From: Bacillota bacterium
GTDB taxonomy: Bacteria; Bacillota; Clostridia; Clostridiales; Clostridiaceae
Length of the DNA stretch: 11,382 nucleotides
Assembly (NCBI GenBank): GCA_023424785.1
Contig: JAFADP010000138.1
Coordinates: forward strand, 1-11,382
Direction: 5' to 3'
Position numbers and translations under genes: made by a program. The notes beneath the pieces are model-generated. The model was not told where the DNA came from and did not search any database. It worked only from the letters and a program-made list of their open reading frames with translations. Positions within the stretch are counted from its first letter, which is position 1. Each line of letters begins with the position of its first letter. Positions 1-8,239 of this stretch are shown here, in pieces.

Positions 1-552
1 GCAGCATTTATAAAGCCTATAAGAGCTGATGAAAACTATAACTTAATGGTGTTAGATAAGCAAAAAAAATCTGATGAAGAAGAGTATGGCACAAATTATT
101 TTATGAATACTTTTTTAGGATGTACCATTGTAACTAATGAAAGAGATATGACTAAAGCATTCTTAAAAGCCACAGAAACCTGGACAAGACAAAATTGTAC
201 TAATGATGCGGTCAAAGCAGAAAGTATTAGAACTACTATTAAAGATAAACTTAAAGATAGTGATATAGTAAATATAGACAGTATATCAGAAGAATTATTT
301 AATAAAGAGCCAAAAGTTAAGGAAGAATTTAAGACATTCATTAAAGAACAAGGCTTAGAAGAGAATGTACATGTTGATAAAACATGGGTTGAAAAAAAGC
401 TTAAGAGAGTTAGGCTTAAAATAGATAAAGAAATAGATATTTATATTGATGAAGAGGCTTATAAGAATTCTGATAAGTTTGAAATTCAACGTAATGGCGA
501 TGGTAGTATAAATATGGTTATAAAGCATGTTATGAATTATATAGAAAAATAA
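1..552 (+). CDS. Nucleoid-associated protein (NA37/YejK-like), C-terminal part
   Basis: The reading frame is open from base 1, so the 5' end is cut off by the window; 183 codons are visible before TAA at 550-552. An ATG at 46 is internal and is not the start. The visible part is charged and mostly helical in character, with a stretch FLGCTIVTNERDMTKAFLKAT near residues 40-60 of the fragment and a C-terminal end (KFEIQRNGDGSINMVIKHV) like the close of the 37-kDa nucleoid-associated protein family (E. coli YejK/NdpA, Pfam NA37). Proteins of that family are about 330-350 residues, so roughly half would lie upstream. They associate with the nucleoid; their exact function in Firmicutes is poorly known. 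No signal peptide or membrane segment is seen. The gene converges with fba and shares its terminator. The family call is from remembered sequence similarity only, so moderate confidence; the coding call is firm. Confidence 0.7.
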   Translation, partial: AAFIKPIRADENYNLMVLDKQKKSDEEEYGTNYFMNTFLGCTIVTNERDMTKAFLKATETWTRQNCTNDAVKAESIRTTIKDKLKDSDIVNIDSISEELFNKEPKVKEEFKTFIKEQGLEENVHVDKTWVEKKLKRVRLKIDKEIDIYIDEEAYKNSDKFEIQRNGDGSINMVIKHVMNYIEK

Positions 553-580
553 AAAGATGTCTCAAATGAGACATCTTTTT
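551..580. terminator. Bidirectional intrinsic terminator between the NA37-like gene and fba
   Basis: A perfect 13-bp inverted repeat, AAAAAGATGTCTC (551-563) and GAGACATCTTTTT (568-580), encloses the 4-base loop AAAT. The GATGTCTC/GAGACATC core is flanked by A and T runs, so an RNA hairpin followed by a U run forms in either direction. It starts within the stop codon of the left gene and ends 10 bases beyond the end of fba, as expected for convergent genes sharing one terminator. For the minus strand it is also the first strong terminator after the arginine operon. Confidence 0.93.
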
Positions 581-590
581 ATTTATGAAA

Positions 591-1454
591 TTAAGCCTTG
601 TTAACTGATCCGAATAATTCCATTTTTTCTTTAACAGTAGCCTTAATAGCTTCAAAACCTGGAGCAAGAAGTTTTCTTGGGTCAAATCCCTTTCCTTCTA
701 AGTCCTTACCAGCTTCGATGTACTTTCTTGTAGCTTCTGCAAATGATAATTGACATTCAGTATTAACGTTTATCTTGCAAACTCCTAAAGATATAGCCTT
801 CTTTATCATTTCTTCTGGAATTCCAGTTCCACCGTGAAGAACTAATGGCATAGCTCCAACAGCTTCCTTAATCTTAGCTAAAGCTTCGAAATCTAATCCA
901 GCCCAGTTTGATGGGTATTTTCCGTGGATGTTTCCGATACCAGCAGCTAATATATCAACACCTAAATCAGCTATTTGTTTACATTCAGCAGGATCTGCTA
1001 TTTCTCCAGAACCTACAACACCGTCTTCTTCTCCACCGATTGAACCAACTTCACATTCAACAGATATTCCCTTAGCGTGAGCATCAGCAATTATTTGCTT
1101 ACTCTTTTCTAAGTTTTCTTCTATTGAGTAGTGAGATCCATCGAACATAACTGAAGAGAATCCAGCTTCCATACATTTGTAAGCTCCATCAAAGCTACCG
1201 TGGTCTAAGTGTAGAGCAACAGGAACTGTTATGTTTAATCCTTTGATTAATCCATTTACCATTCCTACTATAGCATCATAACCACCCATGTATTTTCCAG
1301 CACCTTCAGAAACACCTAAAATAACTGGTGAGTTGTTTTCTTGAGCTGTTAATAAGATAGCTTTAGTCCATTCTAAGTTGTTGATGTTGAATTGTCCAAC
1401 AGCATACTTACCTTCTAAAGCCTTAGTCATCATTTCTTTAACTGAAACTAACAT
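591..1454 (-). CDS. fba: Class II fructose-bisphosphate aldolase
   Basis: The product is a cytosolic zinc enzyme that reversibly splits fructose 1,6-bisphosphate into dihydroxyacetone phosphate and glyceraldehyde 3-phosphate in glycolysis and gluconeogenesis. At 287 residues it has the usual length of the short class II (FbaA/GatY-like) group. Visible motifs are LHLDHG at 81-86 (catalytic Asp84, zinc ligand His85), ECEVGSIGGEEDG at 133-145, GIGNIHGKY at 172-180 (zinc ligand His177), LVLHGGTGIP at 204-213 (zinc ligand His207) and INVNTE at 228-233 (phosphate binding). The ATG at 1454 is preferred because GGAGGT (1467-1462) lies 7 bases upstream; an in-frame TTG at 1469 would place the ribosome site inside the gene. 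It lies 113 bases downstream of argF on the same strand and has its own -10 element. GatY/KbaY (tagatose-bisphosphate aldolase) is a related alternative, but no sugar-utilisation genes are nearby. Confidence 0.95.
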   Translation of the reverse strand: MLVSVKEMMTKALEGKYAVGQFNINNLEWTKAILLTAQENNSPVILGVSEGAGKYMGGYDAIVGMVNGLIKGLNITVPVALHLDHGSFDGAYKCMEAGFSSVMFDGSHYSIEENLEKSKQIIADAHAKGISVECEVGSIGGEEDGVVGSGEIADPAECKQIADLGVDILAAGIGNIHGKYPSNWAGLDFEALAKIKEAVGAMPLVLHGGTGIPEEMIKKAISLGVCKINVNTECQLSFAEATRKYIEAGKDLEGKGFDPRKLLAPGFEAIKATVKEKMELFGSVNKA

Positions 1455-1485
1455 TTGACGTACCTCCAAAAATTAATTAATCTTA

Positions 1486-1510
1486 GGTTAAAAGTAATAT
1501 ATCTTTTACC
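1486..1510 (-). repeat. Imperfect inverted repeat in the fba leader
   Basis: GGTTAAAAG (1486-1494) and CTTTTACC (1503-1510) form an 8-bp inverted repeat with one bulged base around an 8-base A/T loop. It begins only about 5 bases after the predicted fba transcription start, so in RNA it would be a 5'-end hairpin and in DNA a possible operator. No U run follows directly, and the Shine-Dalgarno site is well downstream, so it does not look like a terminator or a simple ribosome-site occluder. Its function is not shown by the sequence. Confidence 0.4.
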
Positions 1511-1521
1511 CACTAACACTT

Positions 1522-1550
1522 ATTATAACTTTTATTCGTTAAAAAAGAAA
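1522..1550 (-). promoter_or_regulatory. Probable fba promoter
   Basis: On the minus strand a perfect TATAAT -10 sits at 1527-1522, about 68 bases from the fba ATG. The -35 is poor: TTTCTT at 17-bp spacing (1550-1545), or TTGTTT (1553-1548) at an overlong 20 bp. The predicted transcription start is near 1515, giving a leader of about 60 bases. The -10 and its position are convincing; the weak -35 suggests modest strength or help from an activator. Confidence 0.55.
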
Positions 1551-1567
1551 CAACTTAATAAAAATTT

Positions 1568-2494
1568 TTAGTTATTTTTCATTAGTTTAACTAAAATAGC
1601 CTTTTGAGCATGAAGCCTATTTTCAGATTCATCAAATATTTCATCAGCATGTTCTTCTAAGACTTCGGCAGATATTTCTTCACCTCTATGTGCAGGTAAA
1701 CAATGTAGCAATATAGCATTACTTTTTGCAAGACTCATAAGATTGTGATTTACTTGATATCCTTTAAAAGAGTTTCTTCGTTCTTCTGCTTCTTTTTCTT
1801 GTCCCATACTAAACCAAACATCTGTAATTACTACATCTGCATTCTTTATTGCATCTTTAGGAGAAGTATATATGTTGAATGAAGTACCTTCAATTTCAGC
1901 TAATTCATGACCTCTATTAATGTATTCATCCTTAGGCATATATTTTTCTGGACATGCTATAGATAAATTCATACCAACTTTAAGACATCCTATTATTAAT
2001 GTATGACACATGTTGTGTCCATCACCAATATAAGCTACATTTAATCCATCTAGAATTGTTTTATACTCTCTTATTGTCATTAAGTCTGCAAGAACTTGAC
2101 AAGGATGTTCTATATCCGTTAATCCATTTATAATTGGAATAGAAGAGTACTTAGCTAATTTTTCAGCTTCTTCTTGTGAAAATGTTCTAATCATTATTCC
2201 TTGAAGAAATCTAGATAAAACTCTAGCTGTATCTTCAATTGGTTCACCTCTTCCTATTTGAAGATCTCTACTACTTAAAAATAATGCATTTCCACCTAAT
2301 TGATACATACCTGTTTCAAAAGATACCCTTGTTCTTGTAGAACTTTTTTCAAATATCATTCCAAGAGTTTTACCTTTTAGATGTTCATGAGGTATATTGT
2401 GTTTTAATTCATATTTTAATTGATCGGCAAGATTTAATATATCTAAAATTTCCTCTTTGGATAAATCATCCATTTTTAATAGATCTTTTTTCAT
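1568..2494 (-). CDS. argF: Ornithine carbamoyltransferase (anabolic)
   Basis: The cytosolic enzyme transfers the carbamoyl group of carbamoyl phosphate to ornithine, giving citrulline (step 6 of arginine synthesis). The 308 residues match the usual 300-340. The carbamoyl-phosphate loop SSTRTR is at 51-56, HPCQ at 130-133, the ornithine-binding DVWFSMG loop at 225-231 and the catalytic HCLP at 264-267. The SMG loop with ornithine-type surroundings separates it from aspartate carbamoyltransferase. The start is set by GGGGG (2506-2502) 7 bases before ATG. It is the last gene of the operon, 22 bases after argD. Its place among the biosynthetic genes, with no arcA or arcC nearby, favours the anabolic rather than the arginine-deiminase role. 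No strong terminator follows before the fba promoter. Confidence 0.97.
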   Translation of the reverse strand: MKKDLLKMDDLSKEEILDILNLADQLKYELKHNIPHEHLKGKTLGMIFEKSSTRTRVSFETGMYQLGGNALFLSSRDLQIGRGEPIEDTARVLSRFLQGIMIRTFSQEEAEKLAKYSSIPIINGLTDIEHPCQVLADLMTIREYKTILDGLNVAYIGDGHNMCHTLIIGCLKVGMNLSIACPEKYMPKDEYINRGHELAEIEGTSFNIYTSPKDAIKNADVVITDVWFSMGQEKEAEERRNSFKGYQVNHNLMSLAKSNAILLHCLPAHRGEEISAEVLEEHADEIFDESENRLHAQKAILVKLMKNN

Positions 2495-2516
2495 AATTAT
2501 TCCCCCATAAGTAATA

Positions 2517-3668
2517 TTAGCTTAATAAATCTATAAGTATATCAATACCTTTCTTAAGGCTTTCATTATCTATAACTAATGGTGGTAATAGTCTAATTAC
2601 ATTAGGGCCAGCTGTTAATACCAATAGTCCTTTATCAAGGGCAGCTTGTTGAATATCTGCTGAACTACCTTTAATTTCTATACCAAGCATTAATCCTAAA
2701 CCTCTAACTTCAACTACATTATCTAAATTAGCAGAATTAAGTTTAGATTTTATAAGATTACCTTTTTCAGTTACAGAGTTATAGCTATTCTCATTACATA
2801 ATTCATCTAATACTACTAATGCACCAGCACAAACTACTGGGTTACCTCCAAATGTTGAACCATGATCGCCAGGAGTTAATGTAGTACTTGTTTTCTTATT
2901 ACAAAGTACTGCACCTATAGGGAGACCACCCCCTAAACCTTTAGCTAAAGAAACTATATCAGGTTGAACATCAAAGTGATTAAATCCAAATAATTTACCT
3001 GTTCTAACCATTCCAGCTTGAACTTCATCAAAAATAACAAGTATATCTTTATCTTTACATATAGAACATACTTCTTGAACAAATGCTTTATCTAGTGGAT
3101 GAACACCACCTTCACCTTGAATAGCCTCCATCATAACAGCACAAACATCATTAGTTAAATGTTTTTTTAGTTCTTCTATATCATTAGCAGGAGTATAATC
3201 AAAACCCTTAGGAAATGGCATAAAATACTTGTGAAATTTATCTTGTCCAGTAGCAGTTAAAGTTGTAATTGTTCTTCCATGAAATGATTGCTTTAATGTT
3301 AAGATAGTTGATCTTCCTTCACCATATTTATCAAAACTATATTTTCTTGCAATTTTAATAGCTCCTTCGTTAGCTTCAGCTCCTGAATTTGCAAAAAATA
3401 CATTTTCCATTTTGGCGATACTTGTTAGTTTATTACTAAGTTCAACTGTAACTGGATTTAAAAAAATATTAGAACAGTGTTGTAGTTTAGTTACTTGTTC
3501 ATTTATAGCTTTAGTCCATGCTGGATGATTATATCCAAGACAATTAACACCTATACCACTTGTAAAATCTATATATTCTTTACCAGTTGTATCAAAAAGC
3601 TTTACTCCATCACCTTTTTCAATAATAGGAGATAGAGGAGCATAAGTATTCATTAAAGAATTGTTCAT
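2517..3668 (-). CDS. argD: Acetylornithine aminotransferase
   Basis: This PLP-dependent class III aminotransferase converts N-acetylglutamate 5-semialdehyde and glutamate to N-acetylornithine and 2-oxoglutarate (step 4). It is 383 residues long, close to the 375-405 of the family. The cofactor-binding turn NSGAEANEGA is at 94-103, FDEVQAGMVRTG at 213-224 (Asp214 holds the pyridine nitrogen), the Schiff-base lysine is Lys243 in LAKGLGGG, and GSTFGGNP at 270-277 closes the phosphate site. The ATG at 3668 has AGGAGGG (3680-3674) just upstream; a second ATG five codons in lacks such a site. The Shine-Dalgarno sequence overlaps the argB stop codon (TAGGAGGG), so translation is probably coupled. 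Homologues in lysine synthesis (DapC activity) or ornithine catabolism are alternatives, but the operon settles the role. Confidence 0.96.
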   Translation of the reverse strand: MNNSLMNTYAPLSPIIEKGDGVKLFDTTGKEYIDFTSGIGVNCLGYNHPAWTKAINEQVTKLQHCSNIFLNPVTVELSNKLTSIAKMENVFFANSGAEANEGAIKIARKYSFDKYGEGRSTILTLKQSFHGRTITTLTATGQDKFHKYFMPFPKGFDYTPANDIEELKKHLTNDVCAVMMEAIQGEGGVHPLDKAFVQEVCSICKDKDILVIFDEVQAGMVRTGKLFGFNHFDVQPDIVSLAKGLGGGLPIGAVLCNKKTSTTLTPGDHGSTFGGNPVVCAGALVVLDELCNENSYNSVTEKGNLIKSKLNSANLDNVVEVRGLGLMLGIEIKGSSADIQQAALDKGLLVLTAGPNVIRLLPPLVIDNESLKKGIDILIDLLS

Positions 3669-3678
3669 ATTAACCCTC

Positions 3679-4542
3679 CTAATAAATCATAGTACCAAGG
3701 CCTTTTAGACCTTCTGGAGATAGTAATTCTAAAAGTATTGAATGAGGAACTCTACCATCTATTATATGAGCTCTTTCAACACCCATACGTACAGACTCAA
3801 CACAACAATCAATTTTAGGAATCATACCACCTTTTATAACTCCTTCAGCAATTAATTTTGGAATTTGGTGAAGTCTAAGAGTTGAAATTAATGTTTCTGG
3901 ATCTTTAGGATCTTTCATAACCCCTGCAATATCAGTTAAAAGAATTAATTTTTCTGCCTTTAAAGCAGATGCAATTTTAGCAGCACATGTATCAGCATTA
4001 ATGTTATATACACAATTATCATCTTCTCCTAATGCTACACTACCTACAACAGGTATATAGTCAGCATCTAATGCTATTTTTAATACATCAGTATTTACAG
4101 TAGTTACTTCTCCAACATACCCTAAATCTACATTGTCATTAATTTTTTTAGCTTTAAGTAGAGAACCATCCATACCACAAAGACCTATAGATTTACCCCC
4201 AGCTTTTTCTATTAAAGATACTAGGTCTTTATTAACTTTTCCACCTAAGACCATTTGAACAACTTCAATAGCTGTATCATCTGTATAGCGCAATCCATTA
4301 ATAAATTTGCTTTCAGCTCCTAGTTTATCAAGAAAGGACGATATGTATGGACCTCCACCATGAACAACAACAGGTTTAAAGCCCACACATTTCATTAAAA
4401 CTATATCATTTATAACACTTTTTTGGAGCTCTTGACTAATCATAGCATTTCCACCGTATTTAACTACGATAATTTTATTGTTAAATTTTTGTATAAAAGG
4501 TAGAGATTCTACCAAGACTCTTGCACGATCATTAATATTCAT
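3679..4542 (-). CDS. argB: N-acetylglutamate kinase, predicted arginine-inhibited
   Basis: The enzyme phosphorylates N-acetylglutamate with ATP (step 2, the usual control point of the cyclic pathway). The 287 residues show the amino-acid-kinase fold: VVKYGGNAM at 26-34 (Lys28), VVVHGGGP at 58-65, INADTCAAKIASAL at 181-194 and LLTDIAGVM at 201-209. About 20 residues precede the first kinase strand (RARVLVESLPFIQKF), corresponding to the extra N-terminal helix of hexameric arginine-sensitive kinases. The C-terminus, AHIIDGRVPHSILLELL followed by GLGTMI, matches the arginine-site signature of that group. It starts at ATG 4542 behind GGGGGAG (4558-4552), 24 bases after argJ, and ends in TAG shared with the argD ribosome site. 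Feedback inhibition is inferred from these family features. Confidence 0.96.
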   Translation of the reverse strand: MNINDRARVLVESLPFIQKFNNKIIVVKYGGNAMISQELQKSVINDIVLMKCVGFKPVVVHGGGPYISSFLDKLGAESKFINGLRYTDDTAIEVVQMVLGGKVNKDLVSLIEKAGGKSIGLCGMDGSLLKAKKINDNVDLGYVGEVTTVNTDVLKIALDADYIPVVGSVALGEDDNCVYNINADTCAAKIASALKAEKLILLTDIAGVMKDPKDPETLISTLRLHQIPKLIAEGVIKGGMIPKIDCCVESVRMGVERAHIIDGRVPHSILLELLSPEGLKGLGTMIY

Positions 4543-4566
4543 TTAAAAATTCTCCCCCAAAAATAA

Positions 4567-5790
4567 TTAACTTCTATAATCACCGTTAATTTTTACATAA
4601 TCGTAAGTAAGATCACATCCCCATGAAGATACAGTTGCATCTCCTAGGTGTAATTCAACTCTAATTAGTATTTCATCTTTTACAAGTATTTGTTTCGCTA
4701 AGTCTTCACTAAAAGGTATAGAAGCACCAGACTTGCAAACTTGAATACATCCACCTTTACTTTCAAAGTATACATCTACTGTATCTGGATTAAATTCTGC
4801 ACCAGAATACCCCAAAGCACAAAGTACTCTTCCCCAGTTAGCATCAGAACCAAAGATAGCAGTTTTCACAAGACTTGATTTAATTACGCTTTTAGATAAA
4901 ACTTCACCATCTTGTTCATTTAAGGCACCAATAACTTTACATTCAACAAGCTTTGTAGCACCTTCACCATCTTTAGCAAGCATTTTTGCCATAGTTATAT
5001 TTACGTTTTTTAATGCTTCAACAAAAGCATAATAGTTATCATTTTTCTCAGTTATTTCCTCATTTTCAGCTAATCCATTAGCTAGTAGGAAAATAGTATC
5101 ATTAGTACTTGTATCTCCATCTACAGTAACTCTATTAAAGCTTACCTTAACAGTTTCTATTAAAGCTTCTTTTAAAAGTTCAGAAGATATGGCAAGGTCT
5201 GTGGTGACAAAAGCAAGCATAGTACCCATATTAGGCTCTATCATTCCAGAACCTTTAGCAATTGCTCCTATAGAAATTTCTTTTCCACCTATATTAACTT
5301 GAATAGAGTATTCTTTCATAAATGTATCAGTTGTCATTATAGATTGAGCAGCATTCTTTGATCCATCTTTTGAAAGAGAGTCTATAAGTTTAGGAATTCC
5401 TAGCTTTATAGCCTCTATATTTAAAGGAACACCAATTACACCAGTAGAAGCTACTAAGACATCTTCTGTTTTTATATTTAATGCATTTGCAGTAGCTTCA
5501 GTCATTGTTTTTGCATCTTTAAGACCATTTTCACCATTACAAGTATTAGCATTACCGCTATTTACAACAATAGCCCTAGCAAATCCATCTTTTATATGAT
5601 CCTTAGAAATTATAATAGGAGCCCCTTTAACTTTATTTTGAGTATACATTCCTGCAGCTTTTGCAGGAACTTCAGAGTATATTAATGCTAAATCTTTTTT
5701 TGTACTTCCTTCTTTAACTCCACAGTGTATTCCAGAAGCTAAATATCCTTTAGGAGCAGTAACTCCACCATTTATTATTTTAAAATTCAT
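4567..5790 (-). CDS. argJ: Bifunctional ornithine acetyltransferase / N-acetylglutamate synthase
   Basis: ArgJ moves the acetyl group from N-acetylornithine to glutamate (steps 5 and 1), and bifunctional forms can also use acetyl-CoA. The 407-residue precursor cleaves itself into alpha and beta chains, leaving a threonine nucleophile. The site is in KGSGMIEPNMGTMLAF (179-194), predicting cleavage between Gly189 and Thr190; most homologues I recall read ATML here, so glycine before the cleaved bond is a mild variant. The oxyanion-hole pair Thr116-Gly117 is in ASTGVIG. The C-terminus, DYVKINGDYRS, resembles the family ending YVxINAxYRT with small changes. It starts at ATG 5790, 7 bases after GGGGG (5802-5798) and 17 bases after argC. 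No argA-like gene is in the window, so ArgJ is probably bifunctional; that is inference and cannot be read from sequence alone. Confidence 0.97.
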   Translation of the reverse strand: MNFKIINGGVTAPKGYLASGIHCGVKEGSTKKDLALIYSEVPAKAAGMYTQNKVKGAPIIISKDHIKDGFARAIVVNSGNANTCNGENGLKDAKTMTEATANALNIKTEDVLVASTGVIGVPLNIEAIKLGIPKLIDSLSKDGSKNAAQSIMTTDTFMKEYSIQVNIGGKEISIGAIAKGSGMIEPNMGTMLAFVTTDLAISSELLKEALIETVKVSFNRVTVDGDTSTNDTIFLLANGLAENEEITEKNDNYYAFVEALKNVNITMAKMLAKDGEGATKLVECKVIGALNEQDGEVLSKSVIKSSLVKTAIFGSDANWGRVLCALGYSGAEFNPDTVDVYFESKGGCIQVCKSGASIPFSEDLAKQILVKDEILIRVELHLGDATVSSWGCDLTYDYVKINGDYRS

Positions 5791-5807
5791 AATAGAACCC
5801 CCTTTAA

Positions 5808-6848
5808 TTAAAATGCTGGTGAAATGAATTTTAGACCTTCAGTTTCATCAAAACCTAAAATAATATTCATATTTTGTATTGCTTGACCAGCAGCCCCTTT
5901 AACCATATTATCAATAGTACTTACAACTATAATTTGATCTTTTCTATGATTTAAATGTAATGAAATATTACAGTAGTTAGAGTATCTAACGTTTTTAGTA
6001 CAAGCTGTTTCTCCTAATGGAAGAACATTAACAAATGGTTTATCTTTATAGCATTCTTCATATAAAGCATGTATTTCATTTAAATTAATATTTTCTGGAT
6101 TTTTAGGATTACAGTAAATAGTAGATATGATTCCTCTGTTTATTGGAAGTAGATGAGGAGTAAATGTTACAGTAACTTTTTCATTAGCCATATGTCCTAA
6201 TGTTTCCTCTATTTCAGGCGTATGTCTATGTCCACCAACCTTATAAGGAGCAAAGTTTTCATTAAGTTCTGTAAAATGTGAAGTAAGTGATAATCCACGA
6301 CCAGCACCTGTTGCACCAGATTTTGAATCGCATATTATATTCTTAGTCTCTATGAGTGAATTTTTCAAAAGAGGCATAAGCCCTAATTCAATAGAAGTAC
6401 AGTAACAACCAGGATTTGCTATAAGCTTAGTATTTTTGATTTTTTCTTTATTTAATTCAGGTAATCCATATACACTTTGAGTATGTAATTCAGGCTTTTT
6501 AAATGGTTTTCCATACCATTCTTCATATTCCTTTTCATTACTAAGTCTGAAATCAGCACCTAAATCTATGCATATTTTTCCTTCTTCAATGCATTTTGAA
6601 GCTATTTCTTCACTTAATCCATGTGGAAGAGCAGTAAAAATAACATCAGCTTTAGCTAACACATCTTCTTGGCTTTCACATACTAAGTTACATTTATTAA
6701 AAAAGTTTTTATAAACAGCATCAATTTCTTGACCATTAAAACTAACTGAGCTAAGTGCAGTAATTTCAACCTTATTATGATTTAATAAAATTCTAATAAG
6801 CTCTGCACCAACATAGCCAGTTGCCCCTATAATTCCCACCTTTACCAT
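5808..6848 (-). CDS. argC: N-acetyl-gamma-glutamyl-phosphate reductase
   Basis: ArgC reduces N-acetylglutamyl phosphate with NADPH to N-acetylglutamate 5-semialdehyde (step 3). The 346 residues equal the usual long type (about 345). The N-terminal dinucleotide motif GATGYVGAELIRIL is at 8-21, the catalytic cysteine is Cys148 in ANPGCYCT, and a conserved histidine region HRHTPEIEE follows, with PHLLPINRGI further on. The start codon is one base after the argH stop (TAA-T-ATG), with its Shine-Dalgarno GGGGG (6861-6857) inside the last codons of argH, so translation of the two is probably coupled. Confidence 0.97.
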   Translation of the reverse strand: MVKVGIIGATGYVGAELIRILLNHNKVEITALSSVSFNGQEIDAVYKNFFNKCNLVCESQEDVLAKADVIFTALPHGLSEEIASKCIEEGKICIDLGADFRLSNEKEYEEWYGKPFKKPELHTQSVYGLPELNKEKIKNTKLIANPGCYCTSIELGLMPLLKNSLIETKNIICDSKSGATGAGRGLSLTSHFTELNENFAPYKVGGHRHTPEIEETLGHMANEKVTVTFTPHLLPINRGIISTIYCNPKNPENINLNEIHALYEECYKDKPFVNVLPLGETACTKNVRYSNYCNISLHLNHRKDQIIVVSTIDNMVKGAAGQAIQNMNIILGFDETEGLKFISPAF

Positions 6849-6849
6849 A

Positions 6850-8238
6850 TTAAATACCCCCGTTTATTTCATAAATAAATTTATCTAATGCGTCTATTTG
6901 AAGTTTTATTGAGTCAGTAGATGGTCCTCCAATAACATTTCTTTCTTCAACACAAGTTAATAAATCTATTGATTTATATATATCTTTTTCAAATACATCA
7001 GAAAAACTTTTAAATTCTTCTAAAGTAAGTTCTTCTATTGATTTATTTTCACTTATACAATAAAGTACAAGCTCCCCAACTATAGCATGAGCAGTTCTAA
7101 ATGGAACTCCATGTTTAGCTAAATAATCAGCCACATCTGTTGCATTAGTAAATCCGCTAGCAGCTCCTTTTCTCATATTATCTTTATTAACTTTCATAGT
7201 ATTAATCATTCCACAGAAAGTTTTTATTGATAATGTAACAGTATCTAAAGCATCAAATAGAGCTTCTTTATCTTCTTGCATATCTTTGTTATATGCAAGT
7301 GGAATGCCTTTCATAACTGTTAATAATGTTATTAAGTCTCCATATACACGACCAGTTTTTCCTCTTACAAGCTCTGCAACATCAGGATTTTTCTTTTGAG
7401 GCATTATAGAACTTCCAGTACTATATTCATCATCTAATTGAATAAAATTAAATTCATCTGTACACCATAAAATAATTTCTTCAGAAAATCTTGATAAATG
7501 CATCATTATTAATGAGAGAGCAGAAAGTGTTTCTATAACATAATCTCTATCAGATACTGAATCTAAGCTATTTAAGGTAATACTTGAAAATCCTAATTCA
7601 TTAGAAACATATTCTCTATCTATAGGATATGTGGATGTGGCTAATGCACCAGAGCCAAGAGGCATGCTATCACATCTTTTATATGCATCTTGTAGACGGC
7701 CGATATCTCTCTTAAACATTTCAGCATATGCTAATAGGTGATGAGCAAATGTAATAGGTTGAGCCTTTTGCATATGAGTGTATCCAGGCATAATAGTATT
7801 TATATTTTCCTTTGCTTTTTTAGATATTACTTCTTCAAGTTCTAGCAAATACGAGATTATTAACTTTATTTCTTTTTTTAGATATAATCTTAAATCTAAT
7901 GTAACTTGGTCATTTCTACTTCTGCCTGTGTGAAGCATTTTCCCTTCTTCACCTATGTAATAGGTAAGCATTCCTTCAACAAAGCTATGAATATCTTCAG
8001 AAGAGGGGTCAATACCTATGACCCCATTATCCATACGCTTTAACATTTCTGTTAAGCCTTTTTCAATTTTTTCACTAGCTTTTAGAGGGATGATTTCTTG
8101 CTTTCCTAACATCTTTACATGAGCTAAGCTACCTTCAATATCTTCTTTATACATTCTAGAATCAACTTTTATAGATGAATTAAAATCATTTACTAAGTCA
8201 TTAGGTCCTTTCTTAAATCGTCCTCCCCAAAGTTTCAT
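6850..8238 (-). CDS. argH: Argininosuccinate lyase
   Basis: ArgH splits argininosuccinate into arginine and fumarate (step 8) as a homotetramer of the fumarase/aspartase superfamily. Counting from ATG 8238 it has 462 residues. The family N-terminus MKLWGGRF begins at residue 1, TGRSRNDQV is at 104-112, the GYTHMQKAQP segment with catalytic-region His155 is at 152-161, and the superfamily signature GSSIMPQKKNP is at 275-285 with the serine that acts in catalysis. An in-frame GTG at 8253 lies inside argG and would add five residues not found in the family, so ATG 8238 is preferred; GAGGG from 8252 to 8248 serves as ribosome site. The junction with argG is TAA-A-ATG. Confidence 0.97.
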   Translation of the reverse strand: MKLWGGRFKKGPNDLVNDFNSSIKVDSRMYKEDIEGSLAHVKMLGKQEIIPLKASEKIEKGLTEMLKRMDNGVIGIDPSSEDIHSFVEGMLTYYIGEEGKMLHTGRSRNDQVTLDLRLYLKKEIKLIISYLLELEEVISKKAKENINTIMPGYTHMQKAQPITFAHHLLAYAEMFKRDIGRLQDAYKRCDSMPLGSGALATSTYPIDREYVSNELGFSSITLNSLDSVSDRDYVIETLSALSLIMMHLSRFSEEIILWCTDEFNFIQLDDEYSTGSSIMPQKKNPDVAELVRGKTGRVYGDLITLLTVMKGIPLAYNKDMQEDKEALFDALDTVTLSIKTFCGMINTMKVNKDNMRKGAASGFTNATDVADYLAKHGVPFRTAHAIVGELVLYCISENKSIEELTLEEFKSFSDVFEKDIYKSIDLLTCVEERNVIGGPSTDSIKLQIDALDKFIYEINGGI

Positions 8239-8239
8239 T

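Noticed and set aside
96..341. Minus-strand open frame over the NA37-like gene
   Set aside because: It is the antisense shadow of a continuous plus-strand frame with better codon character and a fitting terminator.
1455..1469. Upstream TTG start for fba
   Set aside because: The Shine-Dalgarno GGAGGT lies within these codons and is ideally spaced for the ATG at 1454.
1541..1578. Weak hairpin AACTAAAAATTTTT...AAGTT plus T run after argF as terminator
   Set aside because: The stem is nearly all A-T, needs a four-base insertion to align and leaves no proper loop; too unstable to call.
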